DNA of 64,000 nt from UBA4802 sp964509195. GTDB taxonomy: Bacteria > Spirochaetota > UBA4802 > UB4802. The notes below the pieces were generated by a model. The model was given only the letters and a program-made list of their open reading frames with translations, ran no database searches and was not told the origin of the DNA. Location: NCBI GenBank assembly GCA_964509195.1, contig CAZDWJ010000015.1, positions 17,491 through 81,490 on the forward strand, given 5' to 3'. Of this stretch, positions 55,189 to 63,717 are shown in pieces. The translations under genes and the position numbers were made by a program. How positions within the stretch are numbered: the first letter of the stretch is position 1; every line of letters begins with the position of its first letter.

Positions 55189-55514
55189 AGTATTTTACTC
55201 CTTATACTACAATAATATCATTATCAGCAAAAATGCTAACGACCGCGTACTACAATAGTGGGTTAATGTTCGCTTTCTTTTTAATCTAGAGGAAGAAAAC
55301 CACTAAACATGGTCGGTCATAGTGATAAAGATAGCAAACATGTCAACAATTTAAAAAATTTTTTTACATTTTTAAATTAAAAACTTGCAATATTTTATTG
55401 TTTTCGATGAATTAATTTACAGTAACTATCGCTAAAAAAATTTTGGGCGATAGTTACTGTGTAATAGCCTAAATAGCAAAAATGGTTCAGTAGAATATCT
55501 CTAGGAGGCTTACA
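55189..55514. other. Divergent promoter region, 326 bp
   Basis: Between fusA (minus) and the glycosyltransferase gene (plus). Holds the possible fusA -35 TTGACA at 55346-55341 (minus; best -10 TATGAC after 19 bases, so weak) and the inverted repeat at 55419-55460. No gene. Confidence 0.55.
55419..55460. repeat. Perfect inverted pair of the GCGATAGTTACTGT repeat
   Basis: ACAGTAACTATCGC (55419-55432) and GCGATAGTTACTGT (55447-55460) are exact reverse complements with a 14-base AT-rich spacer. It lies between divergent genes, 55 bases before the plus-strand start, with no T tract after it. Confidence 0.8.
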
Positions 55515-56960
55515 ATGAGTGACAAATCCCGATCAATATTTGGTAACCAGATTCCAGAGCGTGTGTACAACAAGGCTGTAAAGCAGAAAGAGCGTTTTGC
55601 AAAACAATTTGGATATAATCCACAGGATACCTATCCTCTTTTTGCCCAACCAAACCCTGTGTTAAAAAAATATTTCAACCTGCATACTGTTTCGCAGGAA
55701 AAAGGAACTGAAATTGCAAAATCAAAATCAATTATAATTGGCACCATACGCATGGGATATGGGCATTATCGCATAGCAATGGCAGTAGCATCGGCAGCAC
55801 ATTCGATGGGGCTTACTCCCTACTGGTTTGATCTTTTATCATTTGATACTGCCGGTGCCCGTACTATAAAGCATCTGGAAAAGTTATATTCGTTGGGATC
55901 GCGTCTTTCTCAGCAATTTTACCTTTTTAATAAATTGTATTGGGAACATCTTACTGCTATTGGATTTAAACGATTGTCATATAACGCAACGGATCAAAAA
56001 ATGACCGAACTTTTTGCAAATGTTTATGAGAACCTGCCCCACTCAGTACCTTTTGTTGCAACCCATGCCTGGGCATCTCAAGCTGCTATCCACGCAGGGA
56101 TGAAAAGAGTTGTAAACATGATACCGGATAACTGGCCCCTTGCACTGCACCTATCCGAGGGAGCCATACACACCGTGCAGACACCTTCTGCATATTACGG
56201 CTACAGAACTTTAAAGAATATGGGCAAACGAAATGAGATTCTAAATCCAATGCCAAAGGATAGTATATACTATACTGGACATTATATTGACCATGAACTT
56301 GTGGCCAACATTGAAAAAGACTGTAATGCGCGTTTAAACAGGATCAAAGCTAAAAAGCCACGTCGTTTTTTACTAAGCATTGGTGGTGCTGGCGCTCAGC
56401 AAAAACTCTGCATGGACATAATTCAACACTGTATACCTCTGCTTGAAAATGAAAAGCTAACATTAATAATTAATACCGGCGATCATAAAAACATATTTGA
56501 CATGATAGTCAATGCACAGTTGGGCCAAAAAATAAAAGTAGCAACCTACACCCAATGGCCTGAAACCGAGAAACTGGTCACTGCATTATCCACCAAAGAT
56601 ATCCCGGGATTACACATTATGTATAATGAAAATATATTTTCTGCAGTGTACGCCACAAATCTATTAATGCGAGTGAGCGATTGCCTGATTACCAAACCAA
56701 GTGAGCTTGCCTTCTATCCTATTCCAAAGCTTTTTGTGGCCCGTGTTGGCGGTCATGAAATGTGGGGTGCAATACGGGGTGCTGAAGTTGGTGACGGCAC
56801 AGTAGAATGTGAAACCACCGAACATACATTGCAGGCACTGGATCTTTTAATGTATGACGATGACCTGCTTTCTCTCTATTGTACCAATATAATAAAAGCA
56901 AAGAGTATTGGTATATATAATGGAGCGTATGAGGTTATTAAATTAGCTCTGGGGAAATAA
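55515..56960 (+). CDS. GT-B-fold glycosyltransferase-like protein
   Basis: 481 residues, soluble. IIGTIRMGYGHYRIAMAVASAAHSMG (75-100) has the GxGH loop of the MurG/MGDG-synthase superfamily. HAWASQAAIHAGMKRVVNMIPDNWPLA follows, then RFLLSIGGAGAQ (start of the C domain) and CLITKPSELAFYPIPKLFV, the donor-binding KPSE loop. The domain order fits a GT28-type lipid glycosyltransferase, but sequence is far from MurG and the acceptor is unknown. AGGAGG precedes the ATG. A strong hairpin follows the stop. Confidence 0.7.
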   Translation: MSDKSRSIFGNQIPERVYNKAVKQKERFAKQFGYNPQDTYPLFAQPNPVLKKYFNLHTVSQEKGTEIAKSKSIIIGTIRMGYGHYRIAMAVASAAHSMGLTPYWFDLLSFDTAGARTIKHLEKLYSLGSRLSQQFYLFNKLYWEHLTAIGFKRLSYNATDQKMTELFANVYENLPHSVPFVATHAWASQAAIHAGMKRVVNMIPDNWPLALHLSEGAIHTVQTPSAYYGYRTLKNMGKRNEILNPMPKDSIYYTGHYIDHELVANIEKDCNARLNRIKAKKPRRFLLSIGGAGAQQKLCMDIIQHCIPLLENEKLTLIINTGDHKNIFDMIVNAQLGQKIKVATYTQWPETEKLVTALSTKDIPGLHIMYNENIFSAVYATNLLMRVSDCLITKPSELAFYPIPKLFVARVGGHEMWGAIRGAEVGDGTVECETTEHTLQALDLLMYDDDLLSLYCTNIIKAKSIGIYNGAYEVIKLALGK

Positions 56961-56975
56961 AAATAAGTAAAATCT

Positions 56976-57017
56976 GGGGCTGTCGCAAAAGTTGTTTCTA
57001 TTAAGCAAGACAGCCCC
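56976..57017. terminator. Terminator hairpin with IS-end-like arms
   Basis: GGGGCTGTC (56976-56984) pairs with GACAGCCCC (57009-57017), 24-base loop, then ATTTTAGATTTTTTAAT. It ends the glycosyltransferase gene and the convergent symporter gene. GGGGCTGTCGCAAAAGT resembles the ends of the element at 36341-36496. Confidence 0.7.
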
Positions 57018-57029
57018 ATTTTAGATTTT

Positions 57030-58442
57030 TTAATACTCCCCTTCCTCAGCCTTGACTGGAATGGGTTGTTGAGGTTCTACAGGTAAAAACTTTTTCTGGA
57101 ATTCTATAGCAATAAACCCTGCAGGATACATCAGTATCCCAAACATTGCTGAAGTAAAAAACATTGAAGCGTAAAAATCGCCCATATAATCCTGAATAAG
57201 TAAACTTATAGCCATAGCTAATGATGCATTGCGCTAGCCTGTTTCAAGTGAAATAGCTCTTGTTTGATAATTATTTACACCTACCATCTTGGGAACTATC
57301 GCACCTATAAGCATGCCCAACATGGTAAGCGAGAATACTGTTACATAAAATTTTACCCCATACCGTTCAGTATCGGCAAAAACTTCTAAATTACCTAAAA
57401 TCCCTGCAATGATTAGGAACAACAATGCTATTACCCCCAATATTGAGAAAAAGCCTGTTGATTTTTCGGCAAATACTGGCCGGCGATTGCGGACAAACAT
57501 CCCAATAGCCAGTGGAATAATAACCAAAACTATTATAGTTTGAACAACAAGCTTTACAGGTATTGATACTTCCGGCACATTGGCACACAGTAATGTTAAC
57601 AACAATGGAGTAAAAAATAATGAAAGAACTGTTGAAAATGAAGTGAGTGAGATAGATAGTGCTAAGTCCCCTTTTGCATAATATGTCATTAAATTTGATG
57701 TAACTCCACCAGGGCTCACCGTGATTAAAACAATTCCCACATAAATATAAGGGAAAGCTTCAAAAAACCCCAGCATTTTGCCTAAAGCAGCTGCAATAAA
57801 CGGCATTACAGCCCATTGTAAAATAGCACCTGTTAGTATGCCTTTAGGTTTTTGGAATACAATTTTAAAATCATTTATAGTGAGGGTAAGACCCATACCC
57901 AACATAACAAAGAATAACATCAAAACAATCGATGTTTTGAATATTTTATCCAATGCTAATTGTGTAGGCGCTTCTATAAACCGCGTATAATTATAAGTTT
58001 CTCCATTTGTAGTTTTCTTGGCAACAAGCAATTTAAAATTCATTTTATATTCTAACATTTTCTCAAGGTTACTATACGCAGTTTTTAAATCCTGATCAAC
58101 CAATTCATTTTCTTTGGGAATTGATAATATATAGATTTCGCCAGTGATGTTCCTCACAAAATAAATCTTTGTTTCATCATCATTGCCTTTAATAATATCA
58201 GTTTTCAAAACCCTTAAATGACCATGGCATTCCACCTCTTTGGCTTTACTCCAATCAATCTGTCTGCCAGCACTGTTCATTTTTTTGATTTGGTGCACAT
58301 CTTGCTGCGATTTGGTTATGCGTGAAAGCTTATGATACACATCTTCATCAGCAAATACATTCCCGGTAACAGCTAAAGAAAAAGCTGTAATTACTACCAA
58401 AGTAGCTATAAAAAACTTACAAAAATGATTTAACAACCTCAT
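57030..58442 (-). pseudogene. Bile acid:sodium symporter family protein with in-frame amber codon
   Basis: The frame runs 470 codons but has TAG at 57236-57234. Before it: signal peptide (to about residue 31), an unusual periplasmic domain of about 130 residues, then TM helices with VLITVSPGGVTSNLMTYYAKGDLALSISLTSFSTV, the Na-binding crossover of BASS proteins, ending RAISLETG. After it, in the same frame, RNASLAMAISLLIQDYMGDFYASMFFTSAMFG, the usual continuation. So one codon of the ETG-x-RNASLA motif became a stop. Readthrough, sequence error or recent nonsense mutation are all possible. Start has GGGGGT upstream. Confidence 0.78.
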
Positions 58443-58904
58443 CAGTACCCCCTATTAAATTTTTTCATGCATACTGAAACTTAAAAAAATAACAAATTTA
58501 AATTTCAATATCGCATGTACTTATTGTATTACATTCATATAATATTATACATATTGTGTCAATAAATAATTATTGATACAATTTCATACTTTGTAAATTT
58601 TTTACAATAGACTATCACACTCAATGGTGCATTTTAGATAACAAACATCATCAAAGTAGTATTAACCAGGTAACAGTATCTTAAAAATCTTTCTTAGAGT
58701 ACTTCTTTAAGTGACATCTTTAAATCTAAGAAATAGGAATTTATTTGCTATTTTCTAGTTTATGAAGGGTGATAGTAATAATTGTGGCAAAAATGTTACA
58801 AATGGTAGTGTGTATCTTTTAATAGTAAATGTACTAAAGATGTGTAGAAAAAAAGGAAGCCTCTGTTTTACAGAGGTTTCCTTTTTTATTTATTATCAAA
58901 ATAT
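58443..58904. other. Intergenic region, 462 bp
   Basis: AT-rich upstream region of the symporter-family gene (minus), ending in the terminator of the CoA-transferase pair at 58853-58883. An open frame from 58762 crosses into that pair on the opposite strand and is not accepted as a gene. Confidence 0.5.
58853..58883 (-). terminator. Terminator after the second CoA-transferase pair
   Basis: AAGGAAGCCTCTG (58853-58865) pairs with CAGAGGTTTCCTT (58871-58883) with one G-U/mismatch, 5-base loop; on the minus strand eight Ts follow. Confidence 0.85.
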
Positions 58905-59699
58905 TTACATGCCTGGAATGCTTGTGAACACACCGCGTGGATCCACTTCATTTCGCAATATTTCAAGAATTTCCTTGGATGGAACTTCAGTTACTGGTAT
59001 TTCACCTTCAGGTTTCAACAGTTCAAACCCACATGCAAGCTGGCACAGATCAAACGATACACCTGGATGTAATGATTTTACTCTCATACGCTTTGTTTCA
59101 GGATCAAAATCAAATACTGCTGCCTGAGATATAACGCATACTGGTCCATTGCCAAGAAGACCTGCTTTCTTTCTGCTGTTGCCACCATCCAAAAATCCCG
59201 GTGATGTTATAAAATCAACTTTGGGAACAAACTTTTGTGGTGACTGCAGTCCAACAAGAATCATGCTCTCAGCAAGCGAGGAAAGGTCATTGTTTCCACC
59301 AGAACCCGTTAAACGGTGATCAGGTTTAAGGAAATCCTTGCCAATCATATGTGTATTGACATTGCCATACATGTCAATCTGTGCAAAGCCCAAAAAGGCC
59401 TTGTCAACATATCCATTGTACAGCTGACCAAATGAATATGCCATTTCCATAATTAATGGAGACTTCCGCCAGGTTGCCGGGCCTCCTACTGACCACGGAA
59501 GAGCACCTTCCATTGGATCCTGACCACCAGATTCATATACCAGAACAATGTTAGGTGCATGGGTTTTGCGGGCCAGGATTCCAGCGATCATTGGCAATCC
59601 AGTCCCAATATATACTACTTCATGATCATTTATCTGCCTGGATAAAATATATGCCAGCATTTCCAGCGGATTCATTGGTTTGTCAGATCTATTTCCCAT
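58905..59699 (-). CDS. CoA-transferase-like beta subunit, second pair
   Basis: 264 residues, full length. VVYIGTGLPMIAGILARKTHAPNIVLVYESGG (28-59) is the diagnostic region; Glu56 in YESGG matches the catalytic Glu of glutaconate CoA-transferase. GSGGNNDLSSLAESMI and a C-terminal LHPGVSFDLCQLACGF follow. AAGGAGGAA precedes the ATG. It lies 45 bp after its alpha subunit and ends at a strong terminator. More typical of transferases (intact ESG) than the pair at the left edge (EAG). Confidence 0.88.
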   Translation of the reverse strand: MGNRSDKPMNPLEMLAYILSRQINDHEVVYIGTGLPMIAGILARKTHAPNIVLVYESGGQDPMEGALPWSVGGPATWRKSPLIMEMAYSFGQLYNGYVDKAFLGFAQIDMYGNVNTHMIGKDFLKPDHRLTGSGGNNDLSSLAESMILVGLQSPQKFVPKVDFITSPGFLDGGNSRKKAGLLGNGPVCVISQAAVFDFDPETKRMRVKSLHPGVSFDLCQLACGFELLKPEGEIPVTEVPSKEILEILRNEVDPRGVFTSIPGM

Positions 59700-59744
59700 A
59701 ATTCCTCCTTAGTTTACATATTAAAATTTTTAAAATGCCACATA

Positions 59745-60857
59745 TTAATAAAATTTCATTGAACTGATGTTTTCAGGCCACTCGCCACTGGTGTATTCTT
59801 CATAATCAAAATTAACACCAATATCTTCATTATCATATTCCTCAGCCTTGGTTAAGCGGCGTGATTCGGCAATCCATTTTGCACCACCCAGTTTTTCGAT
59901 GAACTCATACTGGTCCTTAATACTATATACCCAGTATTCAAGGAAGTGCTGGAAGTTTTCATCTGACTTCATTGCATACCTGAATGCCATTTCCCACCAC
60001 TGTCGTGACCAGTAATAACATCCCGGCATTTGGCCTGGTGCTGCTCCAAAAGGCAATTCAACTACTGCGTCCACATACATTGCAGGGATGAATACACCTT
60101 TGTTGTTATAACGGATCTCACTTTCGGGAACTATCTCCTCAGCTGTTATTATAAGTTTTCGAGTTGCAGCTGCCATCGCAATATCATTCACTGCAGGACC
60201 AAAGAATCGTGCATTGCCTTTTTTGTCAGCAGCATGTACATGAATAATAGATACATCAGGATATAGTGCTGGTATAAATACCACAGGATCAGAATCGCTA
60301 CGCATTGGATTCTGCATTACCTTTACATAAGGATTGTATTTAATCATATCTGATCCTAATAGCTGTTTGCTGAATACACCAGGCAACCCCAGCTGAGCAG
60401 CTTTGAAACCCTGTGCCATTGACCCATGACTCCACTCAGACAGAATGGTAACTTTGCCGGCTTTTAGCTGGCGGGCATAATTACGGTCAATACCCCGCAT
60501 CTCTGCTCCTAAATATGAGTTATGTGAATAGCGGCAGCATCCGGCATTAATCATATATGAGTGATTGGTGTTTGGTGAACTACAGAACTGAAGGTTTTTC
60601 TTCTGCTGGCGAATAACTTCAAAATATGACTGGATAGAAGTCCTAACATAACAAAAACCACCATCAGTCATGATATCACCATCTTTCACATATTCAGCAA
60701 CAGCTTCCTTTAATGACATCCGCTTGTCTTTGCGAGATCTGTCTTTACTTAAATGCCATTTTCGAGCATGCTCAAAATCAACTAATCGCTCAAGAATTGA
60801 GGTTTCAGTGATCTTGAGATTTTTAAGTGCTTCCTCATTAAAGCTGAAATTTCCCAT
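59745..60857 (-). CDS. CoA-transferase-like alpha subunit, second pair
   Basis: 370 residues, with an N-terminal extension over the usual family length (about 320). GDIMTDGGFCYVRTS (60-74) replaces the usual GGFG loop, LGAEMRGIDRNYARQ (116-130) holds the conserved Glu, and HVHAADKKGNARFFGPAVNDIAMA and VELPFGAAPGQMP follow. GGAGGATGTAA precedes the ATG. First gene of a two-gene operon. It differs from the IpdA-like protein at 0.2-1.2 kb in the glycine loop, so a different substrate is likely. Confidence 0.87.
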   Translation of the reverse strand: MGNFSFNEEALKNLKITETSILERLVDFEHARKWHLSKDRSRKDKRMSLKEAVAEYVKDGDIMTDGGFCYVRTSIQSYFEVIRQQKKNLQFCSSPNTNHSYMINAGCCRYSHNSYLGAEMRGIDRNYARQLKAGKVTILSEWSHGSMAQGFKAAQLGLPGVFSKQLLGSDMIKYNPYVKVMQNPMRSDSDPVVFIPALYPDVSIIHVHAADKKGNARFFGPAVNDIAMAAATRKLIITAEEIVPESEIRYNNKGVFIPAMYVDAVVELPFGAAPGQMPGCYYWSRQWWEMAFRYAMKSDENFQHFLEYWVYSIKDQYEFIEKLGGAKWIAESRRLTKAEEYDNEDIGVNFDYEEYTSGEWPENISSMKFY

Positions 60858-60953
60858 TTACATCCTCCTGCTTTATTAAGTATTTCAAAAATACTCCAGA
60901 GTTATTAATAATTATAACATACAATTTTATATATTACAAAAATTATATTCAAT

Positions 60954-60969
60954 TACCAACCGTTTGGTA
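60954..60969. promoter_or_regulatory. TetR-like operator upstream of the second CoA-transferase pair
   Basis: TACCAACCGTTTGGTA is a 6+4+6 dyad about 100 bp upstream of the alpha-subunit start. Its ACC...GGT form is common among TetR-type acyl-CoA regulators. The surrounding 365 bp (60858-61222) is otherwise AT-rich without genes. Confidence 0.45.
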
Positions 60970-61222
60970 TTAAATATAATTTATAATATATTAATTTGTA
61001 CTTATTATTTTATATATAAATTTGTCAATATTTTTGTACATAAATTATTAGCATATAATTGTAAGATGTATGTCATAATATTTTGTATAACATTGCAAAA
61101 TTGTGTTGTTATTTATATTTTTATATTTTATAATATATGTTCGTTATAATAATTAAACATTTACATTTTTTTGAGGTGGTATCAATTACATAATTTTCAG
61201 GCAGAACTAACACATTAATTTA

Positions 61223-62035
61223 TTACTCTTTTACTCTTTCACGGCGAGATAATATAGTTTCGGGATCAATTTCACCAACATCTTCAAATATATAGTCAGG
61301 CTGATAAGGGAACCTGTCTACCATTGCCAGAGTTGTAACACCGGATAAGACCAGGATACACGTCATACCTGCTTCCGAGCCACCAAGAATATCTGTATCC
61401 ATTCTGTCGCCAATCATAAAGCAATTTGCAGAGTGTACATTAAGCTTTTTCCGCGCCCAGTACATCATTGCAGGATTTGGTTTCCCTAAAAAATAAGGTT
61501 TTACACCAGTAACTTTTTCAATTGGTGCTACCAGAGCACCACAGGCAGGTACAGGTCCTCGTTGTGTTGGACCAGTTAAATCGGGATTGGTTGCAATAAA
61601 CTTTGCTCCTTCCTGTATAAGATACGTTGCTTCTATAATGCGGGCATAGTCATATTGCTCCGTTTCGCCAATAATCACATAATCAGGATTTTTATACGTT
61701 ATGACAATGCCATTTCTCTCAAGCTCCTGAATTAGCCCCTTCCCTCCAATTACATATGCTGAACACCTTGGCTTTTGATATACAAGAAAACTAGCTGTTG
61801 CCATAGCCGATGTATAAAATTTGTCTTCTCCAACATCAAGCCCCAGGGCAAAAAAACGTTCGGCAAGCTCTTTTGGCGTGTAATACGAATTGTTGGTTAA
61901 AAACAAAAATGGATAGTTGCCTTTCTTTAGCCTATCTATAAAATCCCTGGCACCAGCAATAAGTGAGCTACCTCTCACTATAACACCATCGATATCAATT
62001 AAAAAAGACTTCTGATATCCTCTGTCAACTTTCAT
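61223..62035 (-). CDS. HAD-family sugar phosphatase (NagD-like)
   Basis: 270 residues. Motif I FLIDIDGVI with Asp14 and Asp16, motif II FLTNNSYYTPKEL (a NagD-group signature), motif III Lys in LGKPNPAMMYWA, motif IV MIGDRMDTDILGG. A C2-type cap lies between. It dephosphorylates a small sugar phosphate, phosphoglycolate-like compound or nucleotide; the exact substrate is not shown. It starts 4 bp after the PHP gene, so translation is coupled. Nothing in the neighbourhood narrows the substrate. Confidence 0.9.
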   Translation of the reverse strand: MKVDRGYQKSFLIDIDGVIVRGSSLIAGARDFIDRLKKGNYPFLFLTNNSYYTPKELAERFFALGLDVGEDKFYTSAMATASFLVYQKPRCSAYVIGGKGLIQELERNGIVITYKNPDYVIIGETEQYDYARIIEATYLIQEGAKFIATNPDLTGPTQRGPVPACGALVAPIEKVTGVKPYFLGKPNPAMMYWARKKLNVHSANCFMIGDRMDTDILGGSEAGMTCILVLSGVTTLAMVDRFPYQPDYIFEDVGEIDPETILSRRERVKE

Positions 62036-62038
62036 ATG

Positions 62039-62878
62039 CTATTTAACCACTTTTATAAATTGTCGGGCCAAATCGAACGGTATGGGCTTACTGTCAGCAT
62101 AATAACCCATCGCCTCATTTTTGTCACCATGAAAATCGCTTCCGCCAGAAATAATTAATGAATATTTTTGTGCAATATGCAACAAATGTCTGATATCTTC
62201 ATCACTATGCATTGCAGAATACACTTCAATCCCTGCAACACCAGCGCTTGCAAAATCCCTTATTAACTGTTCACCTTCATCCCATGATGAAAATCCCAGT
62301 GACACTGGATGAGCAACAATTGCTACTCCCCCACTAGCTGTAATTAGTTGCAAAGCTCTGTGGAAATTAATTTTTTCTTTTTTTACATATCCAGGTTTGC
62401 CTTTGACCATATACTGAGTAAAAACATCACTCACAGTTGGAGCATACCCTTTTTTTACCAGCACTCGTGCAACATGTGGCCTTCCCGGTGAATTTCCCAA
62501 CGCTTCATTCTCAACTTCTTCATCTGTTATGTCAATACCATGTAATTGTAAATCCTTGATAATTTTATATATCCTTTCCTTTCTAAGCATTTGCAAGTGC
62601 AATAGCTCATTACATAAATCACCATTTGTATAATCAATCCCCATGCCTACCAGATGAAATGAACCGTGAGGAAAATCTATGCTGAATTCAATCCCAGGTA
62701 TAAGGGTAAACGATTTAAGCTTTGCATATTCACTTGCTTGTGCCAATCCATCAATGGAATCGTGGTCAGTAATAGCAAGCACGCTGACATTATGGTCTAT
62801 GGCATAATTTATTATTCCTGTTGGCGAATATATTCCATCAGATGCTGTTGTGTGACAATGTAAATCAATCAGTTCCAT
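62039..62878 (-). CDS. PHP-domain phosphoesterase (YciV/RnaAM-like)
   Basis: 279 residues. DLHCHTTASDG (4-14), ITDHDSIDG (36-44), PGIEFSID, GRPHVARVLVKKGYA, IVAHPVSLGFSS and GSDFHGD complete the PHP metal site. This arrangement is that of 3',5'-nucleotide phosphatase/RNase AM (YciV/TrpH), which releases nucleotides from small oligonucleotides or pAp. AGGTTTT lies before the ATG. Cotranscribed with the HAD phosphatase. Confidence 0.88.
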   Translation of the reverse strand: MELIDLHCHTTASDGIYSPTGIINYAIDHNVSVLAITDHDSIDGLAQASEYAKLKSFTLIPGIEFSIDFPHGSFHLVGMGIDYTNGDLCNELLHLQMLRKERIYKIIKDLQLHGIDITDEEVENEALGNSPGRPHVARVLVKKGYAPTVSDVFTQYMVKGKPGYVKKEKINFHRALQLITASGGVAIVAHPVSLGFSSWDEGEQLIRDFASAGVAGIEVYSAMHSDEDIRHLLHIAQKYSLIISGGSDFHGDKNEAMGYYADSKPIPFDLARQFIKVVK

Positions 62879-62961
62879 AATAAAACCTTAACATGTAATG
62901 TATTAAGATAGCACAAAGCATTGCAAAATACAACCTGGAAGTTTTTTGCCTGCAACAATTA

Positions 62962-63717
62962 TTACATATAATCACTACATTGTGAATGGCTGGCAAGCAT
63001 TAATATTTTTTTTAACGTCATAGCATTATACACTGCATAGGCGTTGAAGTCATTATCAAAATAGCAATATGCCGGCCTTCCCCATCTAATAATCTTTTCC
63101 GCCCACTCATGTAACTCCTGGTCATTGTAGTTTGATGCATACAATTGTGTTGAACCATGCAATCGTATATATGCAAAATCAGCAGTAACTTCTTCACGGT
63201 ATGGGTATCTGCCTGCTGTATCTGATATACACCATGCAACATTATGTTGCTGCAACAATGAAAATGAGCTGTCGCACAGCCATGAGTTATGCCGTGCTTC
63301 TATAGTGTAGCGATAGTTATCGGGAAGTGCTGATAGAAAATCAGAAATCAGTGCAACATCAAACTTAAGGGAAGGTGGCAACTGAATGAGAATAACTCCT
63401 AATTTTTCTTTTAACAAAGACGCTAAAGTGACACATGCACGGATTTCAGCATCCACATTGTTAAGACGTTTGATGTGGGTTATATATTTTGACATTTTCA
63501 CACTAAAACAAAAACCATCTGGTACTTTATTATGCCAGTGTTTGTATGTAGAATCTTTAAATTGTCGGTAAAATGTTGCATTAATCTCCACTGTGTTAAA
63601 GACTTTGGCATAATACTGTAACCACTTTGATTTTGCCACTGTTTCAGGATAAAATATCTTTGCCCAGTGTCTGTAATTCCATCCTGAACAGCCTACATAA
63701 TATTGATTTAGTTTCAT
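62962..63717 (-). CDS. DUF72-family protein (YecE-like)
   Basis: 251 residues, a TIM-barrel DUF72 protein: YVGCSGWNYRHWAKIFYPE at the N-terminus, then YAKVFNTVEINATFYR, FCFSVKMSKYITHIKRL, GVILIQLPPSLKF, YTIEARHNSW and ADFAYIRLHGS, with YCYFDNDFNAYAV near the end. The family is widespread and its function is not established. AAGGTAA precedes the ATG. Confidence 0.9.
   Translation of the reverse strand: MKLNQYYVGCSGWNYRHWAKIFYPETVAKSKWLQYYAKVFNTVEINATFYRQFKDSTYKHWHNKVPDGFCFSVKMSKYITHIKRLNNVDAEIRACVTLASLLKEKLGVILIQLPPSLKFDVALISDFLSALPDNYRYTIEARHNSWLCDSSFSLLQQHNVAWCISDTAGRYPYREEVTADFAYIRLHGSTQLYASNYNDQELHEWAEKIIRWGRPAYCYFDNDFNAYAVYNAMTLKKILMLASHSQCSDYM

Noticed and set aside
57030..57215. 61-codon frame as a separate small membrane protein
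   Set aside because: It is the in-frame continuation of the symporter-family gene after the TAG codon.
58762..59127. 121-codon plus-strand frame
   Set aside because: It runs through the terminator and antisense to the CoA-transferase beta gene, which has clear family motifs.
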